DNA from: Shewanella glacialipiscicola
GTDB taxonomy: Bacteria > Pseudomonadota > Gammaproteobacteria > Enterobacterales > Shewanellaceae
NCBI RefSeq assembly: GCF_023283485.1
Contig: NZ_JAKILU010000014.1
Coordinates: 1 to 64,000, forward strand
Reading direction: 5' to 3'
DNA length: 64,000 nucleotides
Part shown: positions 9,034 through 18,355 of the stretch, piece by piece
How positions within the stretch are numbered: the first letter of the stretch is position 1
How the letters are laid out: each line of letters starts with the position of its first letter
Program-made: the position numbers and the translations under genes
Notes under the pieces: model-generated
Database searches by the model: none
What the model was told of the DNA's origin: nothing
The model's input: the letters and a program-made list of their open reading frames with translations, nothing else

Positions 9034-9822
9034 ATGAAACAAATACAACTATTATTGCTACGCCACGGCGAGTGTGAAGGCGGCACCATCTTACGCGGGC
9101 GCGTAGATGTGCCGTTGAGTGAAACGGGTTGGCAACAAATGTCGGCGGCGGTTGCGGCGCAGGCCAGCGTCTGTAGCGCTATTTATAGTTCAACCTCACG
9201 CCGCTGTGCTGACTTTGCCCAAGCTCTGGCGGCCGAGCTGCATTCAACGATGCCGCTATTAAGTGGAGTACCACCGTTAAGTACGGCGCTATCTTCAAAT
9301 TCGACATCAGCAAGCAGCATATTAACGGCACAGACAAAGCCATTAGAGGCGCAATTTTTGTCAGATTTACAGGAAATAGATTTCGGTGACTGGGACGGAC
9401 GTAAACTCGATGAGCTTTATCAGCAAGAGGGCGAATATTTAGCCGCCTATTGGCAAAACCCGTGGCAAACACCACCGCCCAACGGTGAGACTATGGCCAG
9501 TTTTGAGTCGCGAGTGAACTATGCTATTGAGCAAATACTTGCCGCTGAGTTTGAGCAATTGTCTATCGCGTTAAATTCTATTGTCTTAAATAAAGGTGAG
9601 GCTCAAGACGGTACGCTCACGCCTACTGCTAAAATATGGCTAGTGAGCCACGGCGGCGTTATACGCCATTTAATGGCGCGGGCACTGGGGGTTGAACGGG
9701 CCGTGGGTTTTTATAGCCAACTTAATTTACCCGTCGCCGCAGTGGTCAAAATTAATGTGCTGCAAGATGAGCAAGGCAGTCGTTATTGGCGTTTAGATTG
9801 GCCGAGCGGTCGCTGCGAGTAA
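9034..9822 (+). CDS. cobC: Histidine phosphatase family protein, likely alpha-ribazole phosphatase
   Basis: A 262-aa phosphoglycerate-mutase-like phosphatase. The catalytic motif LLLRHGE is at residues 7-13, an aspartate/glutamate motif in FGDWDGRKLDEL near 120, and a second histidine in VSHGGVIRHLMAR near 205. CobC removes phosphate from alpha-ribazole 5'-phosphate during assembly of the lower B12 ligand. E. coli CobC is about 202 aa; the extra length is a Ser/Thr-rich insertion near residues 70-105. GGAA lies before the ATG. The position just upstream of the riboswitch-controlled cob/btu genes supports the role; the fold alone would also fit other phosphatases. Confidence 0.8.
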   Translation: MKQIQLLLLRHGECEGGTILRGRVDVPLSETGWQQMSAAVAAQASVCSAIYSSTSRRCADFAQALAAELHSTMPLLSGVPPLSTALSSNSTSASSILTAQTKPLEAQFLSDLQEIDFGDWDGRKLDELYQQEGEYLAAYWQNPWQTPPPNGETMASFESRVNYAIEQILAAEFEQLSIALNSIVLNKGEAQDGTLTPTAKIWLVSHGGVIRHLMARALGVERAVGFYSQLNLPVAAVVKINVLQDEQGSRYWRLDWPSGRCE

Positions 9823-9895
9823 CGTGACTCGCTGCCGTCGGTTATAACTGCAGGGAGTAACAGAGTTAGTCATCATAGTTAGCCATTAAAAGCAT

Positions 9896-9928
9896 CCGCT
9901 AAGTTGAAGATTTTTCTCATCTTAGCGG
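9896..9928. other. Hairpin downstream of cobC
   Basis: CCGCTAAG and CTTAGCGG form an 8-bp stem about 75 bp past the cobC stop codon. No T-run follows, so it is not a classic terminator. Nothing else was seen between cobC and the riboswitch. Confidence 0.4.
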
Positions 9929-10026
9929 CGCGATTGTCGATTGCCTATTAGGGTAAATATAGGATAATGCTTTCTCTTGATGTTACTGCTCGCATACGAT
10001 CCTGTTATAGCGTAGCGGCTAACGTC

Positions 10027-10234
10027 ACAGAAATAGGTGTTGGAAGTTTTTAGTCGTGTGGGAAGATTTAGGCTGATATGGCTAAGCCTCTTTGCCAACT
10101 AAAGATTAATTTCAACATAATAGGGAATCGGGGAGCTGCTCGTCAGTCAGCCCGAACTGTGCCCGCAACTGTGAGTCACTTTTATAAAGTTTTAAATATA
10201 AAAGTGACAAGTCAGGAGACCTGCCTATTTCTGT
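10027..10234 (+). ncRNA. Cobalamin riboswitch
   Basis: The B12 box AGTCAGGAGACCTGCC is at 10210-10225. The closing P1 helix ACAGAAATAGG (10027-10037) pairs perfectly with CCTATTTCTGT. The conserved GGGAATCGG and GCCCGCAACTGTGA segments lie between, and a long AAAGTGAC-type arm (GTCACTTTTAT/ATAAAAGTGAC) precedes the B12 box. It controls the rightward btu/cob genes, shutting them off when adenosylcobalamin is plentiful. Confidence 0.93.
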
Positions 10235-10283
10235 TATCGCTGCGTGCAGCTTAAATTCTTGAGCGGGTGACTCGAGGGAGCAG

Positions 10284-10376
10284 ATGACTATGCGTATAAC
10301 GATTATGTGTACAGCAACTATGTATATTCCTTTTTTAAATGCAGGTGTGGACTCGTTAGGAGCGCCGCGTTGGTGA
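10284..10376 (+). CDS. Short leader ORF (30 codons) coupled to btuD
   Basis: A 30-codon frame beginning MTMRITIMCT and ending GAPRW. A good Shine-Dalgarno, GAGGGAG, lies five bases before the ATG. Its TGA stop overlaps the probable btuD start in the arrangement GTGA, a typical sign of translational coupling. It sits 50 bp after the riboswitch. The peptide matches no family I know. It may couple riboswitch control to btuD translation, or be a remnant. Confidence 0.45.
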   Translation: MTMRITIMCTATMYIPFLNAGVDSLGAPRW

Positions 10377-11251
10377 AACTCTCTGCAATCCAAACAAGCC
10401 ATGGGTCAAATAGCAAGGATACCATTCCAGCCAGCCCACAAGTTGCGCTTGATGTGAGTCATTTAAGCTGGAGCATTGATGGCAAAACTATTCTTACCGA
10501 TATTAACTTTGCGTTGCCGACGGGGCAGATGCTTGGGCTGATTGGGCCTAACGGTGCGGGTAAGTCTAGTTTACTGCGCTGTTTGTATCGTTTTGTGCGC
10601 CCGACTCAGGGCAAAATCACCTTATTTGGTCAAGATATTGAGCGCTTATCGCCCAAGGCTTTTGCCTGTAGCGTTGCTGTTGTCCAGCAAGATACGCCAC
10701 ATTATTTCGACATGACCACAGAGCAATTGGTTAGCATGGGGTTAACGCCGCACAAGGGCATGTTCGACACTAACTCTAGCAAAGATGGCGAGTGCATTGC
10801 TAAAGCGCTCGAAAAAGTCGGCCTCAGCCATAAAATGCACCAGCAATATGAGCGTTTATCGGGCGGTGAAAAACAACGCGCCTTGATCGCTCGTGCCATA
10901 GTGCAACAGCCACAACTGCTCATCCTCGATGAACCGACTAATCATCTTGATGTGCGCTATCAAATTCAAATTCTTGAGCTGGTGCGCAGTTTGGGTATTA
11001 GTGTGATTGCTTCCATCCACGATCTTAATTTGGCCAGCGCCCTGTGTGACAGCTTATTGTTAATCCACAACGGCGAGGTCAGTGCGATGGGCACACCGAC
11101 AGAGGTATTAACTGAAGCGCGTATCGCCGATGTGTTCGGAGTATGTGCTCAGGTGTCCGTCCATCCGCAGCATAAAAAGCCCTTAATCAGCTATTTTTAT
11201 GGTTACCATGATGCAACCCATAACGGGGATAAACGAGGTGAGAGCGAATGA
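10373..11251 (+). CDS. btuD: Vitamin B12 ABC transporter, ATP-binding protein
   Basis: An ABC ATPase that powers uptake of B12 across the inner membrane with BtuC and BtuF. Walker [11 protein letters not shown]-loop VVQQD, signature LSGGEKQRA, Walker B LLILDEPTNHLD and switch H in IASIHD are all present. The GTG at 10373 is preferred because TTAGGAG lies upstream and it overlaps the leader ORF stop; the open frame extends upstream to a GTG at 10307, which lacks a binding site and would give 314 aa. The frame overlaps btuC. The riboswitch upstream supports B12 rather than siderophore as substrate. Confidence 0.88.
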   Translation: MKLSAIQTSHGSNSKDTIPASPQVALDVSHLSWSIDGKTILTDINFALPTGQMLGLIGPNGAGKSSLLRCLYRFVRPTQGKITLFGQDIERLSPKAFACSVAVVQQDTPHYFDMTTEQLVSMGLTPHKGMFDTNSSKDGECIAKALEKVGLSHKMHQQYERLSGGEKQRALIARAIVQQPQLLILDEPTNHLDVRYQIQILELVRSLGISVIASIHDLNLASALCDSLLLIHNGEVSAMGTPTEVLTEARIADVFGVCAQVSVHPQHKKPLISYFYGYHDATHNGDKRGESE

Positions 11252-12383
11252 TTCAGACGAGTCAACAACGCAGTATTGCACCTCAAACTTGGGGTCTATG
11301 GTGACACTTTTGACAAGACAACAGTTGATGCTGCTGGCGTTAGCCATGCTGACATTAATGACACCGATAGCCGCAACCAGTTTTGGCGCGGCAAACATCA
11401 GCTTTATGGATGTTATCCACGTGTTTATCAATAAGGTTGCCAACATTACTCAGGCAAGCGGTATGACTGAGCGCATCGTAATGGAGCTCAGGCTGCCGCG
11501 TATTTTGCTGGCATTTGTGGCGGGGGCAGGCTTGTCACTGGCGGGCAGTGTATTGCAAACCGTGACCCGCAATCCGCTGGCAGACCCGTATTTATTTGGT
11601 ATTAGCTCTGGGGCTTCCTTTGGCGCTGTGGTGATGTTGACGCTGTTTACCGGTTCAGGATTTTTTGATAATGCCGCGATGGCGGCTTACTCGGGGATTT
11701 TTAGCGGTTCGGGTGCATTGTCTGGATTGTTGTGGTTTAGCCTACCTTTAGGGGCTTTTATTGGCGCCAGTTTGTCGGTGTTGATTGTGTTAGCGTTATC
11801 GGGTCTTGGGCTTAATAGCCAAGTCGAGCGCATGCTGCTTTCGGGCGTGGCAACCTCCTTTATGTTTGGCGCCTTAACCAGTTTACTGTTGTATTTTGCC
11901 AGTCCGCAGGCCACTGCATCGGTATTGTTTTGGAGTTTAGGCAGTTTTGCTAAGGCCAGTTGGTCGTTACTTATTTTGCCGACTCTGGTTGTTGGGGTGA
12001 GCTTATTGATTATCTTAGGCATGAAGCGGCAGATTATGGCGCTGCAAGCAGGGGATGAAACCGCCCATACCTTAGGGGTAAATGTACCTAAGTTACGACT
12101 CAGCATGTTGTTACTGTGCTCGTTAATTACCGCAGTATTGGTTGCCACCTGTGGCGGTATTGGGTTTGTCGGTTTAATGATCCCCCATACCGTGCGTATG
12201 CTATTTCCCGGTCGCCAGCCGATTTTATTAACGGCGTTGGTGGGCGGATTATTTATGGTGTGGATTGATGTATTAGCGCGCTGTTTGTTGGGTAATCAAG
12301 AGTTACCCGTAGGCATTATTACTGCCGCTATCGGCAGCTTATTCTTTTTACTGATTTTGCGTCGGCGCAGGGTGGTGGGGTAA
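11238..12383 (+). CDS. btuC: Vitamin B12 ABC transporter, permease
   Basis: A FecCD/BtuC-family permease with about ten membrane segments. The first begins near LMLLALAMLTL. Family hallmarks LRLPRILLAFVAGAGLSLAG, RNPLADPYLFGISSGAS and a late GGIGFVGLMIPH are present. The start is uncertain: the open frame reaches an ATG at 11199, but the GTG at 11238 has GGGG ten bases upstream and an ATG at 11298 also precedes the first membrane segment. It overlaps the end of btuD, as expected for co-translated subunits. Confidence 0.88.
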   Translation: MRANDSDESTTQYCTSNLGSMVTLLTRQQLMLLALAMLTLMTPIAATSFGAANISFMDVIHVFINKVANITQASGMTERIVMELRLPRILLAFVAGAGLSLAGSVLQTVTRNPLADPYLFGISSGASFGAVVMLTLFTGSGFFDNAAMAAYSGIFSGSGALSGLLWFSLPLGAFIGASLSVLIVLALSGLGLNSQVERMLLSGVATSFMFGALTSLLLYFASPQATASVLFWSLGSFAKASWSLLILPTLVVGVSLLIILGMKRQIMALQAGDETAHTLGVNVPKLRLSMLLLCSLITAVLVATCGGIGFVGLMIPHTVRMLFPGRQPILLTALVGGLFMVWIDVLARCLLGNQELPVGIITAAIGSLFFLLILRRRRVVG

Positions 12384-12458
12384 GCCTGTGCGTGGTGATT
12401 TTTAATCATGTAATTCAGTTCAATTCAATCTAGTTCAATTAAGTTAAGTGGAGTCGGG

Positions 12459-13523
12459 ATGTTTCAATCAGCCGTATCTTTTAAAATAAGCCCAGTGAGT
12501 AACGCGCAGGATCAAATGATTCAGCAGAAGATTGATCTTAAAACTAAACCGCTTGGCGCCTTAGGCCTGCTTGAATCCTTAGCGTTACAGATTGCCCGCG
12601 TGCAAGGCGCAACGTTGCCACAAGATACACTAAAAATCGCTCATCCAACTCTGTTAGTGTTTGCGGGAGATCATGGCATTGCCGCGCAGGGAGTATCGAT
12701 TGCGCCGAGCGAAGTCACGCGCCAAATGGTGCAAAATTTTGCCCATGGCGGCGCGGCGATTAATGTGTTTTGTCGACAGGTCGGCTTTAAACTCGAAGTG
12801 ATTGATTGCGGTATTTTAACGCCAGTTGAAGGTGTTGAGGGCATTATTAATCAACGCCTTGGCGCCGGGACTGAGGCGATTCATTTAGCGCCCGCCATGG
12901 CGCTAAATACTGTCGATAAAGGCTTTGTCATGGCGCGTGATTTAATAGAACGCCACCATCAAGCAGGTTGTAATTTGATTGCCTTTGGCGAAATGGGTAT
13001 AGGTAATACCTCGGCGGCAGCAGCGATTATGGCGGCAATGATGCAACTCAATGTGGCTGATTGCGTGGGTCGCGGTACGGGGATTAATGCTGAGACCTTA
13101 GCACGAAAGCTGGCGTTAATTGAGCAGGCTTTGCAGTTGCATCAACACGCCTTAACGGGGCCCAAAGCCGTGTTAGCCTGCTTAGGCGGATTTGAAATTG
13201 TGCAAATGACAGGAGCAATATTAGCCGCGGCTGAACGCAAAATGCTGGTGGTGATAGACGGTTTTATCGCGACAGCGGCGGCGTTAGTGGCGGTAAACAT
13301 TGCGCCGAATGTGCGCGATTATTTAATTTTTGCCCATCAGTCTGACGAACAAGGCCACCTGCGTATGTTAGATTTTTTACAGGCTAAACCCTTGTTGGCC
13401 CTCGGGTTAAGATTAGGCGAAGGCACTGGCGCCGCTTTAGCATTGCCGCTTATTCAAGCTGCAGTAAATTTTTACAACCAAATGGCGAGTTTTAGTGATG
13501 CTGGGATTGAGGCTGTTGTATGA
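12459..13523 (+). CDS. cobT: Nicotinate-nucleotide--dimethylbenzimidazole phosphoribosyltransferase
   Basis: A 354-aa enzyme that joins dimethylbenzimidazole to the ribose phosphate of nicotinate mononucleotide, making alpha-ribazole phosphate for the lower B12 ligand. Family motifs visible include [14 protein letters not shown], the catalytic-glutamate-type motif [14 protein letters not shown], and the C-terminal [14 protein letters not shown]. Length matches E. coli CobT (359). GTGGAGTCGGG gives a strong binding site before the ATG. Part of the rightward riboswitch-controlled group. Confidence 0.96.
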   Translation: MFQSAVSFKISPVSNAQDQMIQQKIDLKTKPLGALGLLESLALQIARVQGATLPQDTLKIAHPTLLVFAGDHGIAAQGVSIAPSEVTRQMVQNFAHGGAAINVFCRQVGFKLEVIDCGILTPVEGVEGIINQRLGAGTEAIHLAPAMALNTVDKGFVMARDLIERHHQAGCNLIAFGEMGIGNTSAAAAIMAAMMQLNVADCVGRGTGINAETLARKLALIEQALQLHQHALTGPKAVLACLGGFEIVQMTGAILAAAERKMLVVIDGFIATAAALVAVNIAPNVRDYLIFAHQSDEQGHLRMLDFLQAKPLLALGLRLGEGTGAALALPLIQAAVNFYNQMASFSDAGIEAVV

Positions 13524-13628
13524 TGTACTCTGCTAAGTCTCTTATTTTACTTATTTAAAATAATAACTGTTAGCCAACTGTTTTAATCTTAAATCGTATA
13601 GCAAGTGTGAACTCACTAAGGATGCTTT

Positions 13629-14417
13629 ATGTCAGAACGCGAAAGCTGGCACAAAGAAATAGATTTGTTTTTTGTTGCCATGGGCTATTTTACCCGCATT
13701 CCTATGCCGAGCTGGGTTGAAGTCGATAGTGATAAGCTGAATAAAGCCAGCCGTTATTTCGGTCTGGTCGGTCTTTTGGTCGGCCTGCTCAGTGCCATTG
13801 TGTTTTGGCTGACGCAGAACTGGCTCCCCGCTGGTGTTTCTGTACTGTTGGCTATGCTCGTTGGCGTATTGCTTACGGGGGGATTCCATGAAGATGGCCT
13901 CGCCGATACCTTTGATGGTTTTGGTGGTGGTTGGACGGTCGAAGATAAGCTACGGATCATGAAGGACTCGCGCCTTGGCAGCTATGGCGCCTTGGCGCTA
14001 ATGTTGGCTCTGCTGCTGAAATGGCAGTTGTTAGTCGAGTTGGCCCTGTACGATCCTGTGGTGGCGGGCTCGGCGCTTATTGTGGCGCACACAGTGAGCC
14101 GTGTGGTATCGGCGAGTATTATCTTTAGCGAAAAATATGTTCGCGATGATGAGACCAGTAAGTCAAAGCCGTTATCGCAACATCAAGGGATTAATGATCT
14201 GTTTATCCTGCTCGCCAGTGGCGTGCTAGTACTGTTATTCCTCAAAGGATTAGCTGCCTTATCATTATTATTGGTGATGATAGGGTTACGCCGTTTGATT
14301 ATCGTGATATTCAGACGTCAAATTGGCGGTTACACAGGTGATACCTTAGGCGCGGCGCAGCAAATAGCTGAAATCGTGTGTTATTTTGTATTACTCGTTG
14401 TCGGTAGCATACTGTGA
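13629..14417 (+). CDS. cobS: Adenosylcobinamide-GDP ribazoletransferase
   Basis: A 262-aa polytopic membrane enzyme that joins adenosylcobinamide-GDP and alpha-ribazole (phosphate), the final assembly step of the cobalamin nucleotide loop. The acidic motif GGFHEDGLADTFDGFGGG and the following DSRLGSYGALAL are typical. Several hydrophobic helices follow. AAGGATGCTTT precedes the ATG. Its stop overlaps the cobU GTG start by four bases (GTGA). Confidence 0.95.
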   Translation: MSERESWHKEIDLFFVAMGYFTRIPMPSWVEVDSDKLNKASRYFGLVGLLVGLLSAIVFWLTQNWLPAGVSVLLAMLVGVLLTGGFHEDGLADTFDGFGGGWTVEDKLRIMKDSRLGSYGALALMLALLLKWQLLVELALYDPVVAGSALIVAHTVSRVVSASIIFSEKYVRDDETSKSKPLSQHQGINDLFILLASGVLVLLFLKGLAALSLLLVMIGLRRLIIVIFRRQIGGYTGDTLGAAQQIAEIVCYFVLLVVGSIL

Positions 14418-15025
14418 TCCACCTCGTGCTAGGCGGCGCCCGTAGCGGTAAAAGTCGTTACGGTGAAGCCTTAGTGCGTCAATATACAGCGCTGGGTTTT
14501 GATGCCTGTTATGTGGCGACGGCGCAGGCGCTAGATGATGAAATGGCAACACGCATCGCCAAGCATCAAGCGGGCCGTTCTGACGATGGCGTTGAGTGGA
14601 AATTGTTTGAGGAACCACTGGCATTGACGGCCACATTAGCGCGCTTAGCCAAACCTGGGCGAGTAATTTTAGTCGACTGTTTAACCCTGTGGTTAACCAA
14701 TCAATTACTCGTATCCAATCATCAAGTTAATGATGAACCCGCGCCGACGGAGTGGAGTGCCTCAGACTTTGTCACTACAACGTCAACAGATAAAGCTTTA
14801 GCGAATTGGCAGGCAGAAAAAACCGCTTTTGTGGATGCGCTGACGGAGCTTGAAGGCGTGGTGATTTTGGTCAGTAACGAAGTCGGCTCTGGCATAGTGC
14901 CCTTAGGTGAGTTGAGCCGACAATTTGTTGACGAAGCCGGCTGGTTAAACCAAGCCGTTGCTGCCTTAGCGGATAATGTCACCTTAGTGGTCGCGGGCTT
15001 ACCCTTAGCACTAAAACCGCTTTAG
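14414..15025 (+). CDS. cobU: Adenosylcobinamide kinase / guanylyltransferase
   Basis: A 203-aa bifunctional enzyme that phosphorylates adenosylcobinamide and then adds GMP from GTP. The P-loop GGARSGKSRYGE is at residues 7-18, VDCLTLWLTN near 86 and VILVSNEVGSGIVP near 150. The GTG start overlaps the cobS stop, so translation is probably coupled. It is slightly longer than E. coli CobU (181) through a polar insertion near residues 95-125. Confidence 0.95.
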   Translation: MIHLVLGGARSGKSRYGEALVRQYTALGFDACYVATAQALDDEMATRIAKHQAGRSDDGVEWKLFEEPLALTATLARLAKPGRVILVDCLTLWLTNQLLVSNHQVNDEPAPTEWSASDFVTTTSTDKALANWQAEKTAFVDALTELEGVVILVSNEVGSGIVPLGELSRQFVDEAGWLNQAVAALADNVTLVVAGLPLALKPL

Positions 15026-15345
15026 GCTGTTTTAGACTTTATTGGCTTACATGAGTGGCTTACATGATTTTCACGCTGAGCTTTATTGTTAATTTCTGCA
15101 AACCCAAGCCGTGAGTCACATAAAACCTCCGCCCGTCACCGATTAAATCTAGCTCACTGCATGGCTATCCCTAGATATTGAACAGTGTGCTGGTCGGCAG
15201 GAGCAGGGCTAACGATTAGCCACAACACACTGATATTTGAAACAGCTCGACCCGTTAGTTGATGTGTTATACAAACATTTAGGCATGCCAACATGACAGG
15301 CAATTTTAGAAACATACGTCTTAGCAGCAAAGCGAAGGAAAAACC
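15026..15345 (+). other. cobU-cobO intergenic region with nested hairpin
   Basis: This 320-bp gap has no gene I can support. At 15183-15232, CAGTGTG pairs with CACACTG around a perfect inner hairpin GGCTAA-CGA-TTAGCC. There is no T-run and no B12 box. It may be RNA structure in the cobO leader. Confidence 0.35.
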
Positions 15346-15969
15346 ATGACAGCACAAAACGATAACGAGCCAACGCAAATTAAAGCCGAGCGCCACAAAG
15401 AGCGCCAACAAAAACTTAAACAAGGTGTTGATGCCAAAATTGCCGCCGCCCAAGAAGAAAAGGGCATTTTACTGGTGTTAACTGGTAACGGCAAAGGTAA
15501 GTCGACTTCAGGTTTTGGCACAGTTGCCCGCGCTGTCGGTCACGGTAAAAAAGCCGCGGTAGTGCAATTTATTAAAGGCACTTGGGAATGCGGGGAACGC
15601 AATTTACTCGAAGGCGCTGGGGTTGCGTTTCATGTCATGGGCACAGGTTTTACGTGGGAAACCCAAGATAAAGAGAAGGATACCGCAGCCGCCATACTCG
15701 CATGGGAAATCGCCGAGCAATTATTGCAAGATGAGAGCATAGATTGCGTGATGCTCGATGAATTGACGTACATGGTGAGTTATCACTATTTGGATGTCGA
15801 GCGCGTGCTCACTGCACTGCGTAATCGCCCACCAATGCAGCATGTGATTATCACCGGCCGAGCTTGTCACCGTGCCATCATCGAACTGGCCGATACGGTG
15901 AGCGAAGTACAGCCGTTGAAACACGCCTTTGAGGCAGGTATAAAAGCGCAGCAAGGTTTTGATTATTGA
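15346..15969 (+). CDS. cobO: Cob(I)yrinic acid a,c-diamide adenosyltransferase
   Basis: A 207-aa CobA/CobO/BtuR-type enzyme that attaches the adenosyl group from ATP to cob(I)alamin or precursors. The inverted-type P-loop is in LTGNGKGKSTSGFGTVARA near residues 45-62. VVQFIKGTWECGERN and VMLDELTYMVSYHYLD are characteristic. GCGAAGGAAAAACC before the ATG is a good binding site. Also called BtuR in E. coli. Confidence 0.95.
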   Translation: MTAQNDNEPTQIKAERHKERQQKLKQGVDAKIAAAQEEKGILLVLTGNGKGKSTSGFGTVARAVGHGKKAAVVQFIKGTWECGERNLLEGAGVAFHVMGTGFTWETQDKEKDTAAAILAWEIAEQLLQDESIDCVMLDELTYMVSYHYLDVERVLTALRNRPPMQHVIITGRACHRAIIELADTVSEVQPLKHAFEAGIKAQQGFDY

Positions 15970-16079
15970 TTTATGGCCAATGAGTTTATGGCTATTTGAT
16001 TAAAAGTTACTCCATCAAGTCGCCATGAGCTGATACCTATGCTGCCTATGATTGCAGGATTAACATTAAAGGGATGACG

Positions 16080-16904
16080 ATGAAACGCTATTATGTTGGC
16101 TGCATATTGGGTCTGAGTATTTTGCTTTCTCAGCACGTATTAGCCAAACCTGCCCAACGTATTATTGCGCTTTCGCCCCATGCGGTAGAAATGCTCTACG
16201 CCATAGGCGCGGGTGATGCCATTGTCGCCACCACAGATTATGCAGATTATCCTGAGGCTGCCAAAAAAATTCCGCGCATTGGTGGCTATTATGGCATTCA
16301 AATGGAGCGAGTGTTTGAGCTTAACCCTGATTTGATTGTGGTGTGGGATACGGGTAATAAAGCCGAAGATATCAATCAGCTTAAATCGCTTGGCTTTAAT
16401 CTTTATGGTAGCGATCCCAAGACCTTAGACGCAATTGCTACAGAGCTTGAAGAGTTAGGGCAATTAACCGGACACGTTGAAGAGGCGCGTAACGCTGCGA
16501 CTATTTATCGTGCTGAGCTAAGCCGTTTACGGGCAGAGAATACCAGTAAATCCGCACCTAAGGTGTTTTATCAACTCTGGTCTACGCCCTTGATGACAGT
16601 TTCTAAAAACAGTTGGATCCAGCAGATTATTGATGTGTGCCATGGTGAAAATGTGTTTTACACTGCCGCCAGTGATTATCCGCAGGTGAGTTTAGAAAAC
16701 GTGTTACTGACCCTGCCCGAAGTGATTTTACAGAGCCAAGAAGAAGGCAATGTAAAAGGTGTTGATTGGAGCCAATGGCCTGAGATCCCTGCGGTTAAAA
16801 AGCAGCGTATTTATCAAATCGATGCCGATTTATTGCACCGTGCTACGCCCAGAGCGTTACTCGGTGTGCAAGCCTTGTGTCGCGCGCTGGATAAAGCACG
16901 TTAA
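16080..16904 (+). CDS. btuF: Periplasmic vitamin B12-binding protein
   Basis: A cobalamin-binding protein that delivers B12 to BtuCD. A signal peptide is visible (KRYYVGCILGLSILLSQHVLA, cut before KPAQR), followed by RIIALSPHAVEMLYAIGAGD, typical of the TroA/BtuF fold. The ATG at 16080 has AAGGG seven bases upstream; an in-frame ATG at 16074 is too close to that site. Last gene of the B12 group and closed by a strong terminator. Confidence 0.9.
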   Translation: MKRYYVGCILGLSILLSQHVLAKPAQRIIALSPHAVEMLYAIGAGDAIVATTDYADYPEAAKKIPRIGGYYGIQMERVFELNPDLIVVWDTGNKAEDINQLKSLGFNLYGSDPKTLDAIATELEELGQLTGHVEEARNAATIYRAELSRLRAENTSKSAPKVFYQLWSTPLMTVSKNSWIQQIIDVCHGENVFYTAASDYPQVSLENVLLTLPEVILQSQEEGNVKGVDWSQWPEIPAVKKQRIYQIDADLLHRATPRALLGVQALCRALDKAR

Positions 16905-16908
16905 ACAG

Positions 16909-16940
16909 AAAAGCCAGACAGATAATCCTGCCTGGCTTTT
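16909..16940. terminator. Bidirectional terminator between btuF and aldehyde dehydrogenase
   Basis: AAAAGCCAG pairs with CTGGCTTTT around a short loop. A/T tracts flank both sides, so it can serve the two convergent genes. Confidence 0.85.
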
Positions 16941-16963
16941 AGTCGCATTTTTTACTTCATGGA

Positions 16964-18355
16964 TTAGAACGGCGCGTTAATATCAACCACATTAATCAGT
17001 TTGTGGTTTACAAACTCTTTTAAGCCTAAACCAATTAGCTCACGTCCATAACCTGAACGACGCACCCCACCAAAGGGTAAATCGGCCTTGACCATAGTTG
17101 GATGATTAACAAACATCATGCCGGTTGAAACCTGCTTAGCGACCGCTAAACCGCGTTTATTATCAGCCGTAAACACTGAGCCACCCAGACCAAAGGGTGA
17201 GTCGTTGGCGATATCAATCGCTTCTTGTTCATCTTTCGCTTTGAGGATCATCGATATAGGGCCGAAAAACTCCCAATAGTAGGCGGGGTTATCTGGCGTG
17301 ACATTAGTCAATATCGTCGGCTGCACAAAGGCACCTTTTTCTGGCACTTTAGGGCCGACTTCAGTAGCTGTTGCACCATGTTTTACCGCATCACGCACTT
17401 TTTGCTTCACTTCATCGGCAGCTGCCTGAGAAGATAACGGGGCCAATGTGGTGGTGGGATCCATAGGATCGCCCGCTTTTAGCGCTTCCACACCTTTGAT
17501 ATAGCCTTGCATAAACTCATCATAAATGGCTTCAACTAAGATCATCCGCTTGGACGACACGCAAACCTGACCTGCGTTCCAGTGACGGCCAAACACTGCC
17601 CAATCAATAGTTTTTGGCAGTTCGGCATCTTCAAGCACGATGAAAGCATCAGCCCCGCCGAGTTCTAAGGTGGATTTTTTCAGCGCTTTACCAGCTTGTG
17701 CGGCAATCATTGCGCCTGCGCCCTCAGAACCTGTGAGTGCCACCCCATGTACTTTGGGGGAGTTAATAATGTATTCAATTTGGTCGCGTGTTGCATACAG
17801 GTTTTGGAATACACCTTGTGGCAGGCCTGCATCGCGCATCAGACCTTCAAAGGCTGCGGCGCATTGCGGCACATTGGACGCGTGTTTGAGCAGTAACGTG
17901 TTTCCGACGGATATCTGCGGCGCCAAAATTCGGGCAATTTGATAGTAAGGGAAGTTCCAAGGTTCGATAGCCAGCAACACGCCAAGGGGGTCGTGAACCA
18001 GTATCGCTTCACCTTCTGCGGGATCGGCTACTGGCAGTTTTTGCGGGGCTAATAGTCGCTCGGTATGTTCGGCGTAATATTCGAGAATTTGCGCTGAAAG
18101 CTCGACCTCAGCTTCGGCTTCTGCAATCACTTTGCCCATTTCTAACGTCAACAACTTAGCATATTGCCGCTTGTTATCTCTGAGAATGGTTGCAGCCTTA
18201 GACAGTATTGCGGCTTTGTCGGCAAAGGGAGTGGTTCGCCAAGCCAAAAAAGCCTGATGGGCGGAGTCTATCGCCTGCGTGACTTCGGTATCTGTTGCAT
18301 TGGGAAATTCTTTGATGAGTTCTCCCGTATAGGGATTGATCGTTGTATAAGCCAT
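16964..18355 (-). CDS. NAD(P)-dependent succinate-semialdehyde dehydrogenase (Sad/YneI type)
   Basis: A 463-aa aldehyde dehydrogenase that oxidises an aldehyde, probably succinate semialdehyde, to the acid. The catalytic cysteine is in NAGQVCVSSKRM, the general base in LELGGADAF, and the cofactor-binding segment is EPWNFPYYQ. Length and the ELGGADAFIVL segment resemble E. coli Sad (462 aa) more than GabD. The start at 18355 is chosen because GGAGGAAC lies just before it; the open frame extends 17 codons further without a binding site. Stand-alone gene, convergent with btuF. Confidence 0.85.
   Translation of the reverse strand: MAYTTINPYTGELIKEFPNATDTEVTQAIDSAHQAFLAWRTTPFADKAAILSKAATILRDNKRQYAKLLTLEMGKVIAEAEAEVELSAQILEYYAEHTERLLAPQKLPVADPAEGEAILVHDPLGVLLAIEPWNFPYYQIARILAPQISVGNTLLLKHASNVPQCAAAFEGLMRDAGLPQGVFQNLYATRDQIEYIINSPKVHGVALTGSEGAGAMIAAQAGKALKKSTLELGGADAFIVLEDAELPKTIDWAVFGRHWNAGQVCVSSKRMILVEAIYDEFMQGYIKGVEALKAGDPMDPTTTLAPLSSQAAADEVKQKVRDAVKHGATATEVGPKVPEKGAFVQPTILTNVTPDNPAYYWEFFGPISMILKAKDEQEAIDIANDSPFGLGGSVFTADNKRGLAVAKQVSTGMMFVNHPTMVKADLPFGGVRRSGYGRELIGLGLKEFVNHKLINVVDINAPF

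Noticed and set aside
11687-12148. 153-aa minus-strand frame inside btuC
   Set aside because: Antisense shadow of a membrane protein gene; no start signal.
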